DNA of 64,000 nt from Dendrophyllia cribrosa (Eukaryota; Cnidaria; Anthozoa; Scleractinia; Dendrophylliidae): contig JAJLRJ010000010.1 of NCBI GenBank assembly GCA_024195265.1, positions 18,294,193 to 18,358,192 of the forward strand, given 5' to 3'. Position 1 is the stretch's first letter. Each line of letters starts with the position of its first letter. The position numbers and the translations under genes are program-made. The notes below the pieces were generated by a model. That model did no database searches. It was not told the origin of the DNA and saw only the letters and a program-made list of their open reading frames with translations. This document shows positions 10,501-25,317 of this stretch, in pieces.

Positions 10501-13500
10501 TTATCGGTAATGGAGACAGATATGCAAATGAGCACTCACTCACTCGCTCCTTTCATTAGCTGTGTGTACCGGGAATGTGGCCATTCCTAATTGCACTGTT
10601 GTCCAAGAACAGACAGTTGAATGACAACAGGAAGATGAGACGTTTGTTCTTGAAAATAATTGTTCCAAAAATTCAGCAATGTAGTCTTAAACTTTTGGGT
10701 CTTGACGGAAGGTGGGTAATTGGAGTGTTGGTAGTCGTAAGTAGTTAAATTTGGGCTGAGAGAAGCAGACGAAGAATCGGCAATGCTTGCGCTGCACTTT
10801 GAGCTTGAGGTTGGATCATGCCAACTTATCCCTTTACCACTTCACTGAGGCCAGCAACAACTCCTTGTAATCCTTCAACAGTGGCAGGCATATTAAATTG
10901 TTCCCAATCCAGGTTCTCCGCCACTTTGTGGTTCGTTGAGTCATTGCACAAAATAATAATGCTACATGTATTCAGTCACAAATTGTCCCATTACAATTGA
11001 AGGGAGGGGAGGGGGAGTAAGATGCAAGGGGTTGGGGGGGGGGGGGGAGGTAGTTGGAGTAACATGCCTGGGAGAGGGGAGGGTTGATGAACAATGAGCC
11101 TGTAATATGTAATGGTCACCTGCCTGAACCATGGGGGCGGCATTGGAGGGTAGGGAGTTGGACACGGGAGTGGGGGTCAGTGAAGCAAAACGTCTAGGAG
11201 AGGGGAGGGGAGGGTCTGAACATTTCCTATTCACAAGTTGCCTCATGGGAGCCTTTGATTTTATCACAAATATTACAGTGCGATCACACGAACCGAGGCC
11301 ACCCAGACAAATTTTTGAGACAAATTTTGAAATTAGCCAATCACAAGTCAAGATCTAGACAATCAAATAGCGCATAATTATACTTGACCAGTTGTTTGGT
11401 ACCGCCGAGCGAAAAATTCAAATTCTGAACTGCGCGCTGTGTCGAGAATCTTCGATGACCAAAGGCTAAAAATAAATTGCCGCGTTTGGATAAATCAATC
11501 CGGAAGGTATTTTGTTATCGCCAAAACTCACTAATTCTACGCGAGGAAGTTTTGAATTTATAACAAAAAATTTGGCACTTCTCAGCGAGAAATCATGAGC
11601 TCGTGAGCTGAAAACCGCGAGTCTCTCAGGCATGTTGGAAAGCAAACATGATCATTGCCTTTTTATTAATTCTTCGAGATCTGATTGTTGAAACAAAAAA
11701 AATCAACAAAGAAGCAAATTGTTTTCTAATAAGAGACGTGTATAAATACGTGACAAAAGCGGGCAAAGTTGGCGGCGAATAAATTAGATGCATAAACAGT
11801 CACACGGGTGACAGGAGGATAACACATTCTGACGTGCAATCAAAAAATAGAACTCTCAAAAGAAGAAAGTTATTTTCCTCCTTTCTTCAAACGAATAATT
11901 CACTGCAGTTTGCTCCCGATTTCTCAACTCAACGGCAAAAATCGCGTGGACAAAATAGCACTATTTTCTGAGAAACAACTGCGAACTATCCGTACGGATC
12001 CGCTCGTTTATCTAGTTGTCAGAGTTGTGTATACTTTGTTATCCAGCGACCGTACACTGAAAGCGGGTATTTTACTTTTTATACAAAATGTTCACGTTAC
12101 TTTATATAAAATCCCTTTGTCGTCTCTCTGTTCCCTACTATACATGTACAGGCCGGGTTGAAGCTTTGAAGTCCTAAACTGTAAATTGTGATCGAAGTTT
12201 CTCGAGACACAAGGTGCCAGGGGAGAGTGAAAAAAATAACAAATGAAAACTCTCAAATGTGTGAAGAATCGCTCTCAAATTGAAATGGAACCGGAGAGAA
12301 AGTTAGAAATTACCGCTTGAATGTACATAAAAACGTCTTCGAAAAATGAAAACAATCTTTGTTGACAGCTCTGTTTAGTAATCACCGAAACTGCGAATCG
12401 CTCGCAGCGCCCGGTTTGCATAAATGAGCGGCCGTCACGTTTACTTTGGATTGTTCAAAATTTCTTTACTACTGGCTTTGATTCTGGCCAACCCAGACAT
12501 TGTCATAAAATTTTCCAGTATGATTTATACAAACGTGACAATTCTTCAGAATTTATGGATATCAAAGGTTCGCAACACATCACAGCTCAGAGTTTGAACT
12601 CAGGTCAAGTATAATTTTCCGCTATTTCATTGTCTAGATCTTGACTTGTGATTGGCTAATTTCAATTTGTCTCAAAATTTGTCTGAGTGGCCTCGGTTCG
12701 TGTGGTCGCACTGTAATTCTACATCAAGTAAATAATTGAGTGGAATGATATTTCGTGATTTGAGTGTTGCATCTTTGAGTTAAAATGGTTCATTATTCCA
12801 AATTCTAACAAATGTGACGTTGACCCAGTATTCATTTATTATACAAAAATATGCTGGTATAGATGGACATTCATATTATCATGATGGTTTCTATAAGTAA
12901 TTTTTAATTACCAAATAATATATAATATTGTGACTCAATCAGACAATAGTCAAATTCCCAGGAAGAAAGATATAAATTACTGGGTTGACATCATGTCTTC
13001 TAGCATAATTATTATTAGAGATATGAAACTTTATAACTCACAGATGCAACACTCGAATCGAGAAATATTACACCACACAATTATTCACTTGATGTAGAAT
13101 CGATATTTGATTTTTTTTAAAAAAAAAAGGTTATTGGCAGTAAAAAATAATAACACTAACCAAAGACGATGCATTTTCAGGGAAAACAAATTATTATGAA
13201 TTCAGACATTTTGGGGGTCTAATTGAATCTCTTTATATTGGTTTACAGCAGGAAGGAATGCTAAGACTGAAAAGGTTAGTAAGCGTGGACTAAGGAGAGT
13301 AGCTATAACAATTAGTCATAATGGCTCGTGGGTAAAACATTGTGGTTCATGGAAAGAAAGTCATAAGTTGTGAGTGAGAACAATAAAAACTAAAGCCCCA
13401 TTAATCCACCAGTGGGGAACTAATGTCTGACCACTTTAATCTGGTGGCCTTATTGTATAAAAAAAAAACATTGGGGATTTCTCATTCCTTTTATAATCTT

Positions 13501-16500
13501 AAATCTCCAGGTTCTATTGCGTATATGAATAGATTCAAAAGATTGTGGTAATAGCTAGAGGATACTATAAACAATATAATACAAACAACAGATCAATGCA
13601 ATATCATGTGCGGAATTATGTAATCATCGCTGATTACACAACTAAATACTTTTTCTTTTATAAACGCAAAACAGGTTTTGTGGCATTAAGGGCTTTTGAA
13701 CACTGTCTCTGTAAACTACTGATTCATACAGTTTCTGTGCCATCTTCCCTACAACTAATACTCTATACGATAATATATATTAATCAATAACGGTTTAGTA
13801 AAAACTCAGTGAAAAAATTTTCTGTTTGGCTGTGCTCTTCATGACTTAGGTTAAAGAATGGTATCCAAATGGTCCTCAGCAGAGAAGATGTTTCATCTAG
13901 AAAAGTGTTTGTTTTGTATTTCTCTTCTTTAGTACCAGCGAACTCCTCCTTGATAAACCCCAGATTGCAAAACATGTTGGAAGATCAGAGAGTATGAAGA
14001 CCCCCGTAAGTATTTAGCGGGAAGCTGGTTAGACATGATGAACTCATGGTAGTAAACTATTCAACACAGGCTATATCACTGGAGGTCCCTCATCTGATAG
14101 AAACACAGGCCTCTGTAACTTTAGCAAACAATTTTGCTACAGTCATTAGAATATGTACAAGAAATGTCAAGCTGTTGATTGTTTACTAGCACTGACAATT
14201 TAGCTGTGAGCACTGTGAAGGCAGCCCAATGTTGTGTTAAAAATTAATTTTTAGATAAATCCAGTTAGGGATCTTCATAATAATATCCGAATAGATTTTT
14301 ATGTGACTAAACCAAAGTGAAATTTCAAGTCTTGACATGTATGGAACTTTTCAGAAAAATGTATTTAAATTTTCAAAAGTAACATCACAAAGGCATTAAT
14401 CTCCTAAATGCAGGGCTGCCCTGGGGAATTTTTGTGTGCTTGGCTATTTTAGGCATTCATGAGCAAACATCATTCATTTGATATTATAAACTCGCGAATA
14501 TGTGAAGCGTAAGGAACGGGTTATCGTAGACGGTGGCAAACATGCACATTTTCACTTCTGCAATCACTGGGCTGTAAACTTTTTTTTGTAATTCCCACTG
14601 ATCAGTGCATAGAACTTCAAGCCCTAGAAAATTAAAACTGATCTGTGGACTTCAAAGGAATTCTTCAAGACTTACTGGAAAACACTACAGCACATAAATG
14701 TTGGTTTTAAATTTGTGAAGTTTTGCTGCCATGTGTAAAATTTCACATAAACCAATTTTCATTTCGAATTAAAAAACATGACTTGGGGTGACACAAATAC
14801 ACGTTGTTTAAAATAAGAGAAGCTGGATGATGGAATGTTTTAAGTTTGTTAACTCTTCAATTCTTTGACTGCTCTGTGAAACAACAAAAGGCTTAGACTG
14901 AGTTTTGCAAAGTTAACCTCATGCTTTTAAGGATTATCTTTCACAATGCACTTGAAGCTGTTATTTTTCTCAGAGTACATTTGTAAAGGTTCAAAATAAA
15001 TCCATTTTCAAGCAATGAGTAAAAAAACATGTCATTTTGTGACGAGATACCAGCTGTTTGTAATAAGAGTAATCGGTGGATGATGCGGGGATTCTATACT
15101 TAGCAATCCTTTGCTTTGTGATAGCTTTTTGCATGACATGTATCCGGAAACTCCTTGGAGACACAACAAAAGGCTTGTCCATCTACATGCAGTGAGAAGC
15201 TTAAACACAGACAACAAAGCTATGACAGGAGTCAAATAAACCAATCTTTGATTGAGGGAAAATTCCTATACATTTTTTTTATGAGTTATAAATTTGCATA
15301 AATAATTTATAAGCTTTATGTAAAATGTTCTGCTGCTATGAATTTTTGGGTGAAGAATTTTCTGTTTATAGTGTTTCATATTCACCAGTTGGTTCATAGG
15401 AGCCTTTGATTTTATTGTTACTTTCCTGATTTTGATGCCTCCAGAGGCAATAACATAATTTTTATCTAACAATTATTTGATAACATTGTTTATGTTGATA
15501 ATTTTGTTTGATTTAAATAATGTCATTTGTTTTGTTATTCTGTGAAGAGGGAATTAACTACAAGCCTGAAGAGAATGAGAAGATCTGTGGCTGGAACGAT
15601 GGAGACTGGGTAAGTGGACATCATGCTTGTTATTAATGACATGTAATCCTGGTGCTAAACAATAATAACGGAAGGACACACATTGCAACATTGTGTTCTC
15701 ATCAAAAATAATATAGTATTGTGAATATAAACACATGCTGACTGGATAGAGTGAAACTGGGGAGAATAAAGGGAAGAAATTATCCATTTTTCATGCATTT
15801 ATATTAGTGCTTGCTTTCTCTCTTTCGATTTCCTCCACTATAGAGAGCCTGGAATAGGGTATGGCAACTAGAATGACATCTGATCAGTCGCATTGGCATT
15901 ACATTATGGGATAGCTGCCCAATCCTTGTGTATTTTGTATTCATTTATTGATTATAATGGTAATGTTTAAGGTGGCTCCCAAAAATGAGCAAGAGAAGAA
16001 ACATTAAACAGACCAAAATTACGACAAATTAAAATACATTAAGGTGGCTCCCAACAGGTTCCAGCACTTTCCAAGACTTAGATTTTGATGGGTCATTAAA
16101 ACCACTTTTTATCAGTTGATGCTACAAACATGGTATCAAACGAATGCACAATGATTGGTGAACATGTCATTATCATTTTTGTGACACAATATGTTACTAT
16201 AGCAACAGTATAACTTGCTGATAACACCCTTAATTTTAGCTTTAAGTGTTAATAACTCAAAAATGACTCGGTGAACCCCATTTTTTATTGTCGAATTTTG
16301 ATCAGCAGGATAACATACAACTTTTAGCAAAGTTTAAAAAAATTGTGTACATGGGGTACAGAGCCACCTTAAAGTTTCGAAAAGTTAAGGTGGCTCTGAA
16401 CCCCATGTACAGAATTTTTTTAAACTTTGCCAAAAGTTGCATCTTATCCTGCTGATCAAAATTCGACAATAAAAAATGAGGTTCACCAAGTCATTTTTGA

Positions 16501-19500
16501 GTTACTAACACTTAAAGCTAAAATTCAGGGTGTTTTCAGCACATTATACTGTTGCTATGGTAACATATTGTGTCACAAAAATGATAACAATGTGTTCACC
16601 ATTCATTAGGCATTCATTTGATATCAGGATTGTAGCATCAACTGATAAAGAGTGGTTATAATGACCCATCAAAATCTAAGTCTTGGAAAGTGCTGGAAAC
16701 TGTTGGGAGCCACCTTAATGTATTTTAGTTTGTCGTTATTTTGGTCTGTTCAATTTTTCTTCTCTTGCTCATTTTTTCATCTGCGGTTTCATGTTTATCT
16801 ATCAGTGGGGACAGCCATTACCGGTAAGCTTAGGAAATGTTTTTCTTTAACATTGTTAGACTTGAGAAGTTGCAGGTCAACTTTTTATAAAAAGTTGGAA
16901 TGGACATCTTTAGTTCATAAACTGTTGTCCTGTTGTAAAATATAATAAAAATAAACAGGAATTTCAGTTGAAATCCACAAGGTGGCTCTTACTTCCACTG
17001 CTTCTGGATGAAAATATAATTGTAATTTGAAAATGGTGGTTTTTGTGGACGGAGAAAAAACCCTTGGAGCAAGGACGAGAACCAACAACAAGCTTAACCC
17101 ACATATGGTGTGGCCTCCGGAATTCGAACCCAGGCCACATTGGCTCTCACCATTTTGTATTAATTGTAACAGAAAAAATTCATTGAAGTATTTAACGAAT
17201 ACGGCTTGAATGCTGTAGGCCAGTTTTGATATATTAAAATCTAACTTGGCTCAGAGGCTAAAGGGAATAAAACAAAAGAAATTTGTTTAATTATTTATCC
17301 TTGAACATCAATGTGATTTCTTTTGCTTTATTCTTCTAAACCTTGGAGCTACTTTTTGTACATGTAAGTACAAGAATTTTAATATATCTAAATTGGTCTA
17401 TTGTTTGGTTCCAGGGAATATCCAAACCAAACCCTCTCCAATTAAAGAAGGTTCTATGTTTTGACCCCCTCCTCGCCTCTTTGGAAATTCTTTGGCTTTT
17501 GGGACCATTCAGCTATCCCTGCTCCCCTTGTGGTTTCTCTAATGACATTTCAAAACTAAGTAGGAACATGTTGCCTTACTTTTTAGAGGTATAGATTCCC
17601 CAGCAATGGACCCTGTTTCTGAAGATGGTAAGTCATACCTTTGTTTGTTTTTCCAAATAAAGCATCCTGTGCAAACCCAGCTAGAATTGTCTCTAATTGT
17701 ATAAAGACAATCTCAAATAATATACATAATAAGAGCTCAATACCGTTCTGAGTGAGAAAAGTCAGGATGGTTTACTGAATTGAATTTCAAATAAAAAGAA
17801 AACATCTCTTCTGAATGAATCACTATAATTTCAAATCACATCTCTCTTAATAATGTGCATAATTAAGTTCTACAATATTTTTCATTCTAAACTGTCCTAT
17901 ATTTTCTTGCTCCTACAACCTGCTTGACACCCTAATTAAGCTCCCTTTTCACCCTGTGAGCTTTGGGGGGTATTACTTTTATACAAAAGCTTAAGAAATA
18001 GGTGGTGGTACATGTAATTTAAAAGTTAAAATACTTGTTCAAGGAATTAAATTGTGATTTGTTACTACATTCGTAGTTTGATATACAACATCTGTATTCC
18101 TTGCATTCCATGCTTGGGTGACAATGCTATGTACCACATCTAAAGCAGGGAAACTCCCAAAGGCACATAAATGTATAAATGTTTTTTTTTTCTTGTTTGT
18201 CTGTCAAACCCAGTGAGTGAGCTGAACAAAGAATAACTATTGTTTCTAATGTAGTTTTTTTTCCAAGTGACTGAAACCAAAACAATTTATTTTCCAGGGT
18301 AACTATTAACATAGAGTTAAAGTTGGATGTGTCTTTTACATTATCCTTGTGTTTATCACTTTACTTGTTAATGTTTATTTCTTCTTTGTCAGTTTGTCTT
18401 TCATGTCCATCCATGTTCACAGATTATCATCTTGAAATCATTATGTAAACATTCTGTATCATGTGATGACAGTAATTACTGTGGCAACAATAACCATTAA
18501 TTTAACAAATGATCCCTGAGCAACACTAAACTTACAGTTAAACCCAATACAAACAGCTGCAATGTTAACCTTGCTACGCTTTCCAACAAGTATCTATGTT
18601 TCTTTGTAAAATGCTCTTTTTAATTACTTTCTGTTGACATTTTCAAAGACATTTCTATTTCATTAGTTACAAAACAGCTTATTTAGAGCAACCCTTAACA
18701 TTTTGAATTTAAAACGTATAATATTGTGACTGTCTTTTACTGAGAAATCATCTTCTTTTTACTCCTTAAATTACTTTCACGAGTGAAATTAATTTTCTCA
18801 GCATCATTGTTGGCTGTCAAGAATCCTTTGTTTGCAGACAGTTTATCTGACTAGTATGTGGTTTCCAGAACAAAGAATGTTGGCATTTGAAAAACATTTT
18901 GCTGATTTCAAGGCAATTTCTCAAACCTGACGTAATCTGATTTTCCTTGTGAACAGTTAAAAATTAAAGTTTCTGATTTTGCTTAGTTTTGTTTCCAATA
19001 TCTAATTGACCTAGAGCCAGTGTTAATTATGCAATTAATGATAAACATGATTATAACAATAATGGTTTCTAACAAGAAGTGATTTCTAAATCTAAAAAAT
19101 CTATACAAGCTTGTAATTTTTTAATTGAATTATTTTATAATTATTCTAAAGACTTCATCTGGATTTGTTTAATTGGCTAATATGAATGTCTGGTTGTTGG
19201 ATGTAGTTACTGTTAGATTTCACCTGGATGTGCAGTTATATTGTAATCTTTATCAGCCACTCATTGCATCATGCAGTCATTTCACATTCATTTTATCGTT
19301 TGTCACATATGTTCTTGGAATTGTTGATTATTTTGATTGAATTTCTTACATGTAGCAGTACTGGTGTTATGATTACTATTGTGTGTTGCTTTTAAATGTA
19401 ACCACATAAAAATCCAAGGTAAGTTTCTTTTTTGAAGCTGAAGATGTGAGATCTGAAAAAAGGAAATAAAAGATGCTGTTTATTTCAAAACAAACATCAA

Positions 19501-22500
19501 ATAAAAGAGTTCGATCTGTGGAATGAATGTATTTTTCTGGCAAACTAATTATTAGTATTTACTCCATACATATGGATAGATCCTAAGGTTTAATTCATTT
19601 GAAATTTGTTAATAATGAAACTTTTATAAACTTAGTTTGGAAAGAATTGTAGTTTTTGCCATACACTGTCAGACAAGCATTTAGTTGTTTCCTTTTCTAA
19701 ATTTAGTAAATAATTATTGAATCCTAAATTGCCAAGAGCTAAATTAAATACAGCTGTAACACTGTAATCAATAAAACAAATTTGCCTTTTGATAAATTTA
19801 ACTCCAGGTAGGCAATCCTTTAAGTGATAATGATAAATAGATATATTTTAAATGAGAATAATGATGTGCACTAAGGCAACAGTAACTGTCATCACCATGT
19901 GTTTGTGTGATGTCTAACAAGTTTTTTTTACTCCCAGGGAGACGTGTGCGTTCACGATCTCCTTCTTTTTTGCCACCAGAAGAAGAACCGGTAAGTTCAG
20001 ATTCATATCCTTTCTTTTGCCTTGTAAACAGAAAATAAGAATTTTTTTTCCCAGATTGGAACTCTTCAGGACCTGGATGCATTTCTCAAAAGTCTTGAAA
20101 ACATTTTGGGCCTGACAAGTTATTTCATGTACATAAAGTTTATAAACAGATATTTAATGAATGTTAATTTTGAATGCTAAATGATTAAAAGTCCTTCTAA
20201 TTGTATGAAATAAATTGAGCTATTTGCCTCATAAACATCCATTCCTTGATAAAAACAAACTCAAAAAATATCATTCTTGGGCCTGAAATCTCTTCAGGAC
20301 TTTTGAGAGATGCATAATTGTCTGGTTTTTAACCGTGAATATGCACATGTAATTAACGGGTTATCGGTAACGTTGGCTAATTCACTCACTTCCATCAGCT
20401 GTAAACTAAGTGACGTAATGCTTAGTTATGAATGCGTTTCGCAACAAGAACAACAGGAATCCGGCGATAACAACTAATTTGTTGTAAACGAATATAAACA
20501 ACAATAAGCTTAAAGATGTTTCACATTTGGAGTCTTTAATCGACATTAAAATCGATCTAAAAGGGTTTTTCAACCGAGACATGCGTTTTGATGCATATCT
20601 ACCTTGAAATAATAAAAGTTATTCTTCACTAAGCATGTGTTCCTGGGTGGTTTAGTGCCGAGAATAGGAGTCGGGAAGCACAAGTTCAAGTCCAATGTGA
20701 ATTTGGTGTATGATAGAAATTAATTTTTGGTAATCTGATCAGGATTATTAGTTCTTTTATTCATCTTATCAAAGAATTAAAAAAAAAATGGTTAACGCCA
20801 AATTTCATAAAGGAGGAGGTCTCGAGGTGGATAGAGTTGGTACATGTATTATGATACAAAGGGTTACTGTTTTAATTTTTTTTTTTTTGTATTGAAATAT
20901 TTTCTTTTTTTTAGGATCCAGACATGGATGTTGATGCTCAACCACCGGCTTGGCAACAAGTTGTTGATAAAAAGGTATCAAACTTATAGTGAGCAAGGTC
21001 TTTACTAGAGTTGAAAAGAGTTGCAGTGAAAAAAGTTCATCATCAATAACTTGATTGTCTTTTAACCCTATTCACACCATGCCCCTTTGGTCTGGGACAG
21101 TCCCATAAGACCAAATTATTTGCTTTCATTTATAGTTATTAAACATTTAAAGTCAGCACAGGCACTTGTAAGGTGATTAGTAAACATTTGGTCTTATTTG
21201 AATGTAGTAGTTATTCACAGATTAACAGGTTGTTATCCCTTCAAAACATCTTTTTTGAGAAAGAATACAACCTTGATACTTTCATTTTCATGAAATATAA
21301 TCTGTAACATGTTTTTTGTAGGTTATTAAAAAGCTAAGGACAAAAGAAATTAAACGTCAAGAATTCATTCATGGTAAGACAAAGAATTGTAAAGTGTTAA
21401 AGCTAAGTTAATTAATATTGGAGAGTGATTCATGGATACAAGTAGGAGGAAAATGTTAAGGTTAACGTTGCCTGTTATGAGTGTTATGTTGTTGTTAAGC
21501 TGTTTTTTGATAAACAGTGACTATTAATAATTTGTAGCTTGCACTAAAGGATTATTGACAAAACAAGTGGCTACAATCGTAGCCTACACTCATGTGCTTG
21601 CGTAAGAAAGTTTTACGGTTTATTTTAAACGGGTCACGCATCCCTCCCCCCTCAATGAATTTTGCGTGACACACTAAAGAACACGCTAAAACATGTTTTC
21701 TGTACTCGCTTTGAATATTTAATTTACTGATTTCCGATCAAATACACACTCGTCTTTTATTTCTCAAAGCCATGACTTATTTCCGTTACATTTGAAAAAA
21801 CTACTTTTAAAAGCAATGAAATCAGCAAACGACCAGGCTATTTTTTTAATTTTAGCGAATCTCAAAAACAGAATTACGTGGACCGTACACAAAAACTTTT
21901 ACTCGGTTTAGAATTACTAGTATGACTAATTTTCGAATAAAATACACCAGTGTATCGAAAATTGCCCTAGAAACTGATTTGGAAATGAAAATTGCAAAAC
22001 ATAAACAGACATCTTTGCGTATTAGGCAACGCATCTTTGCGTATTAGGCGACGCGTGTGAAGTTAGAACTTTAGTTCAGGTGTTTCCCTCCAGTTTTCAT
22101 GCAGCCGCACCGACCATTTTTAAGCGGCCGTTTAACTAACTTTCCTTTATTGAATTAGTATGAAACTTACACAAAATGTTGTACAAAGTTTGAAGTTTAT
22201 AAGATTGTAATAATTGTGTAAATCGGATTTAAAATTGCGGAGATAAACGAGAAACATTGAAATTGCTTGAGTCTAAATTCCAAGCGATTGCGATGGCATC
22301 TAGAAAAATCAAAACTATTACGATAAACTACAGTATGACATATGGCAAACAAAATATCTAAAAATTAGAAACTTTTGTCAAGCCGATTTTGAGTAAATCA
22401 GAAAAACATTTCAAACTTGTGATTTTGCATGTGTATGAGCACATCAATAAGTTCCTCAATTAAGCTTATAAAAGTTTAATTTCTCAATCTCAAATGTACG

Positions 22501-24700
22501 CCAAAATGTGTGTTTAGAGTATGAGATGAAACTGTGAAAGTTTGAAAGCGTTTCTCGTTTTAGTTTTGGAGATTCGATTTTCTTTAGGAAACCATAGTTT
22601 TTTGACTGAGTCCTTGATATTGTAGTTTTAGAGCTTTTCTATATATTTCAAAAACCGCGAGATAGATTTTTTCAAAACTTTTATAGTCGTTTCTTTATAA
22701 TATGAACAACATTGCCTTGAAGTTTCATCTTGATTGAAACATTGCAACATGGTCAAATAAAATAATAAAGTTCACCCAAAACGCGATTGAGAATTTGTGC
22801 TTTGATTGCATGGTTGGAGGCGCACAAAGACGCCTTATTTAATTAATTCAGGTGAAGCGCAACGCATTTCTGCGTGACCATCATGTTTTGCGGAGTAACG
22901 TTAGGGGCTGTGTTTCACGTTATTTTTATCATTCCCGCAAATTTTAGTGGGACGTTTATTTGAAAGCAGGTTTTTTATTCGCATTTGACATGCACTGGAC
23001 ACCCTCGAAGAAGAAAAGAAAAGAAATAAGAAAAGAAAGAAAGAAATAAGAAAAAAATAAATAAATAAGAAAAGAAATAAGTCAACGCGATTTGCATAAT
23101 TCTTAACACGCAGAAGTGCGTTACACTTCACCTAAATTAATTAAAGCGTCTTTGCGACGTGCGCCAGCCGTTCAATCAAAGCACAAAGTCTCAATCGCGT
23201 TTTAAGTGAACTTTATTATTTTATTTGACCATGTTGCAATGTTTCAATCAAGATGAAACTTAGAGACAATGTTGTTCATATTATAAAGAAACGACCATAA
23301 AAGTTAAAAAAAAATCTATCTCGCGGTTTTTTAAATATGTGGAAAAGTGCTAAAACTTCAATATCAAGGACTCAGTCAAAAAACTACGGTTTCCTATAGA
23401 AAATCTAATCTCCAAAACTAAAACGAGAAACGCTTTCAAACTTTCATAGTTTCATCTCATACACTAAACACAAATTTGAGATTGAGAAATTAAACTTTTA
23501 TAAGCTTAATTGAGGAACTTGTAGATGTGCTCATACACATGCAAAATCACAAGTTTGAAATGTTCAATTTTAATTTCTAATTTACTCAAAATCGGCTTGA
23601 CAAAAGTTTCTAATTTTTAGATATTTTGTTTGCCATATGTCATAGTTGCCCCCGCAGGGTTTTGGCCCAGAGGCCAAAACCCGAGGAGGCACCCTAGCAT
23701 TCCCCGGGTGTATACATACAAGGACAAAGAATATTTGTTGAAAAAGTAAGAAATGTGTTTGTAGTGGGCGAAGCATTCTCGATTTGACGAAACTAGGCAC
23801 GCACGGTGGTCTCGGGTAATATTTTAGCAAGCGCGCACGGTGGTCTCGGGTACTTGCAACCACCAGGTCGCGTTTCGTCATCTTTGAGCTTCGCCATCTT
23901 TTAGCAGCATCTTGCGGGTGTGCGGAAAACTCAGACCCAGCGGAAAACTCAGACCCCACGAGATTACAAGAAGTTTTCTTCCTAGAAACCTTGAAATAAT
24001 ATTAAAAAACTGATTGTTGGACACATTGCATGCTTTGAAGTGCTAAAATAATATCAGCCTCGGAATTCATCTAAATTAACGTGTTTTGTTGCGATTCCTG
24101 AATGGCGCTCTCTTCAGGTGTTTGCTCAAGCGTAAAATACGCAACTTCGTCTAGACAAATCTGAGCGCTTCTACACTCGCAAACACGGGAAATCCGTTCT
24201 GTCTAACACTATGGATAACTATAAATGAATACAAGTGACTAAATTTGACTAAAATTTTCGCGACTCTTTTTTTTTATTTTTTTCAGTGAAAAGTAACCGA
24301 AGTCCCGGCTGCTATTTTAAACCATGTTTATAGTTTTTCCCTGTTTGATCGAAAACGATGAACCGGGCAAGATAAATATCTCGCTGTGATCTTGTTATTT
24401 CAGTTGCCAATTAACAGGAAGTGCATTCTGTCGACGACTAAATTACAGTTCAATTGTTCTGGCAGCATATTGAATCAAAGTAAATCTGCAATGGTGGGGT
24501 GATTGCGTGACAATAAAACATTTTACGCGAGGTGAAAAGAATTGATCGTGAGTGAAGTTTATTTCTTTTGTAATTTCGTGGGGTCTGAGTTTTCCGCCGG
24601 GTCTATGTTTTCCACACACCCGCATCTTGCAGCATTTGAAGGTCTTGCATTTACGAGTTCGCGTTTCGCCATCTTCGAGAGGCATTTTAAGGTGAGTATT

Positions 24701-24732
<32 letters not shown>

Positions 24733-25285
24733 CATTCAACAGTACTGAATAAATTTGGTTTGTCAGACACAAATCAGCAACGGGGTCGACAGACTCGATC
24801 CAACAGATCGCAAGTATCTCAGAACAGAATGATGAATCTCAACTCAAACGTTTGCAACACTGAAAACTCAGAGTTGCATCGATATTGTCAGATCATTATA
24901 TTGTCTACAAATACATTGTTGCAAGTTTGGTTATTGTTGTAATGGTTTCTGGTGATCTGTTTTTTTTTTTTTTTTAATTACACGAATTTAATAACATACA
25001 ATATGTTGCTGTTACACAGAATATAAATACAATTCTATATGATTGTAATAGATTTCATTGTCAAATTTACAGATAAATATGCCGACTACTTACATGGATG
25101 TAGCCTGCGAATACAGCCGCCTCTCATCGCTCCCGGCCGCAAGAGGCGCGAACGCCCCTGGCGGCCGGGAGCGATGAGAGGTGGCTGTATTCGCAGGCTA
25201 ACATGGATGTTAACTTCAATAAAATGCTTGAAACCGGTTAATTTTTCAACAGTCGTATGCACAGTATTTATATTCAATACACATC

Positions 25286-25317
<32 letters not shown>

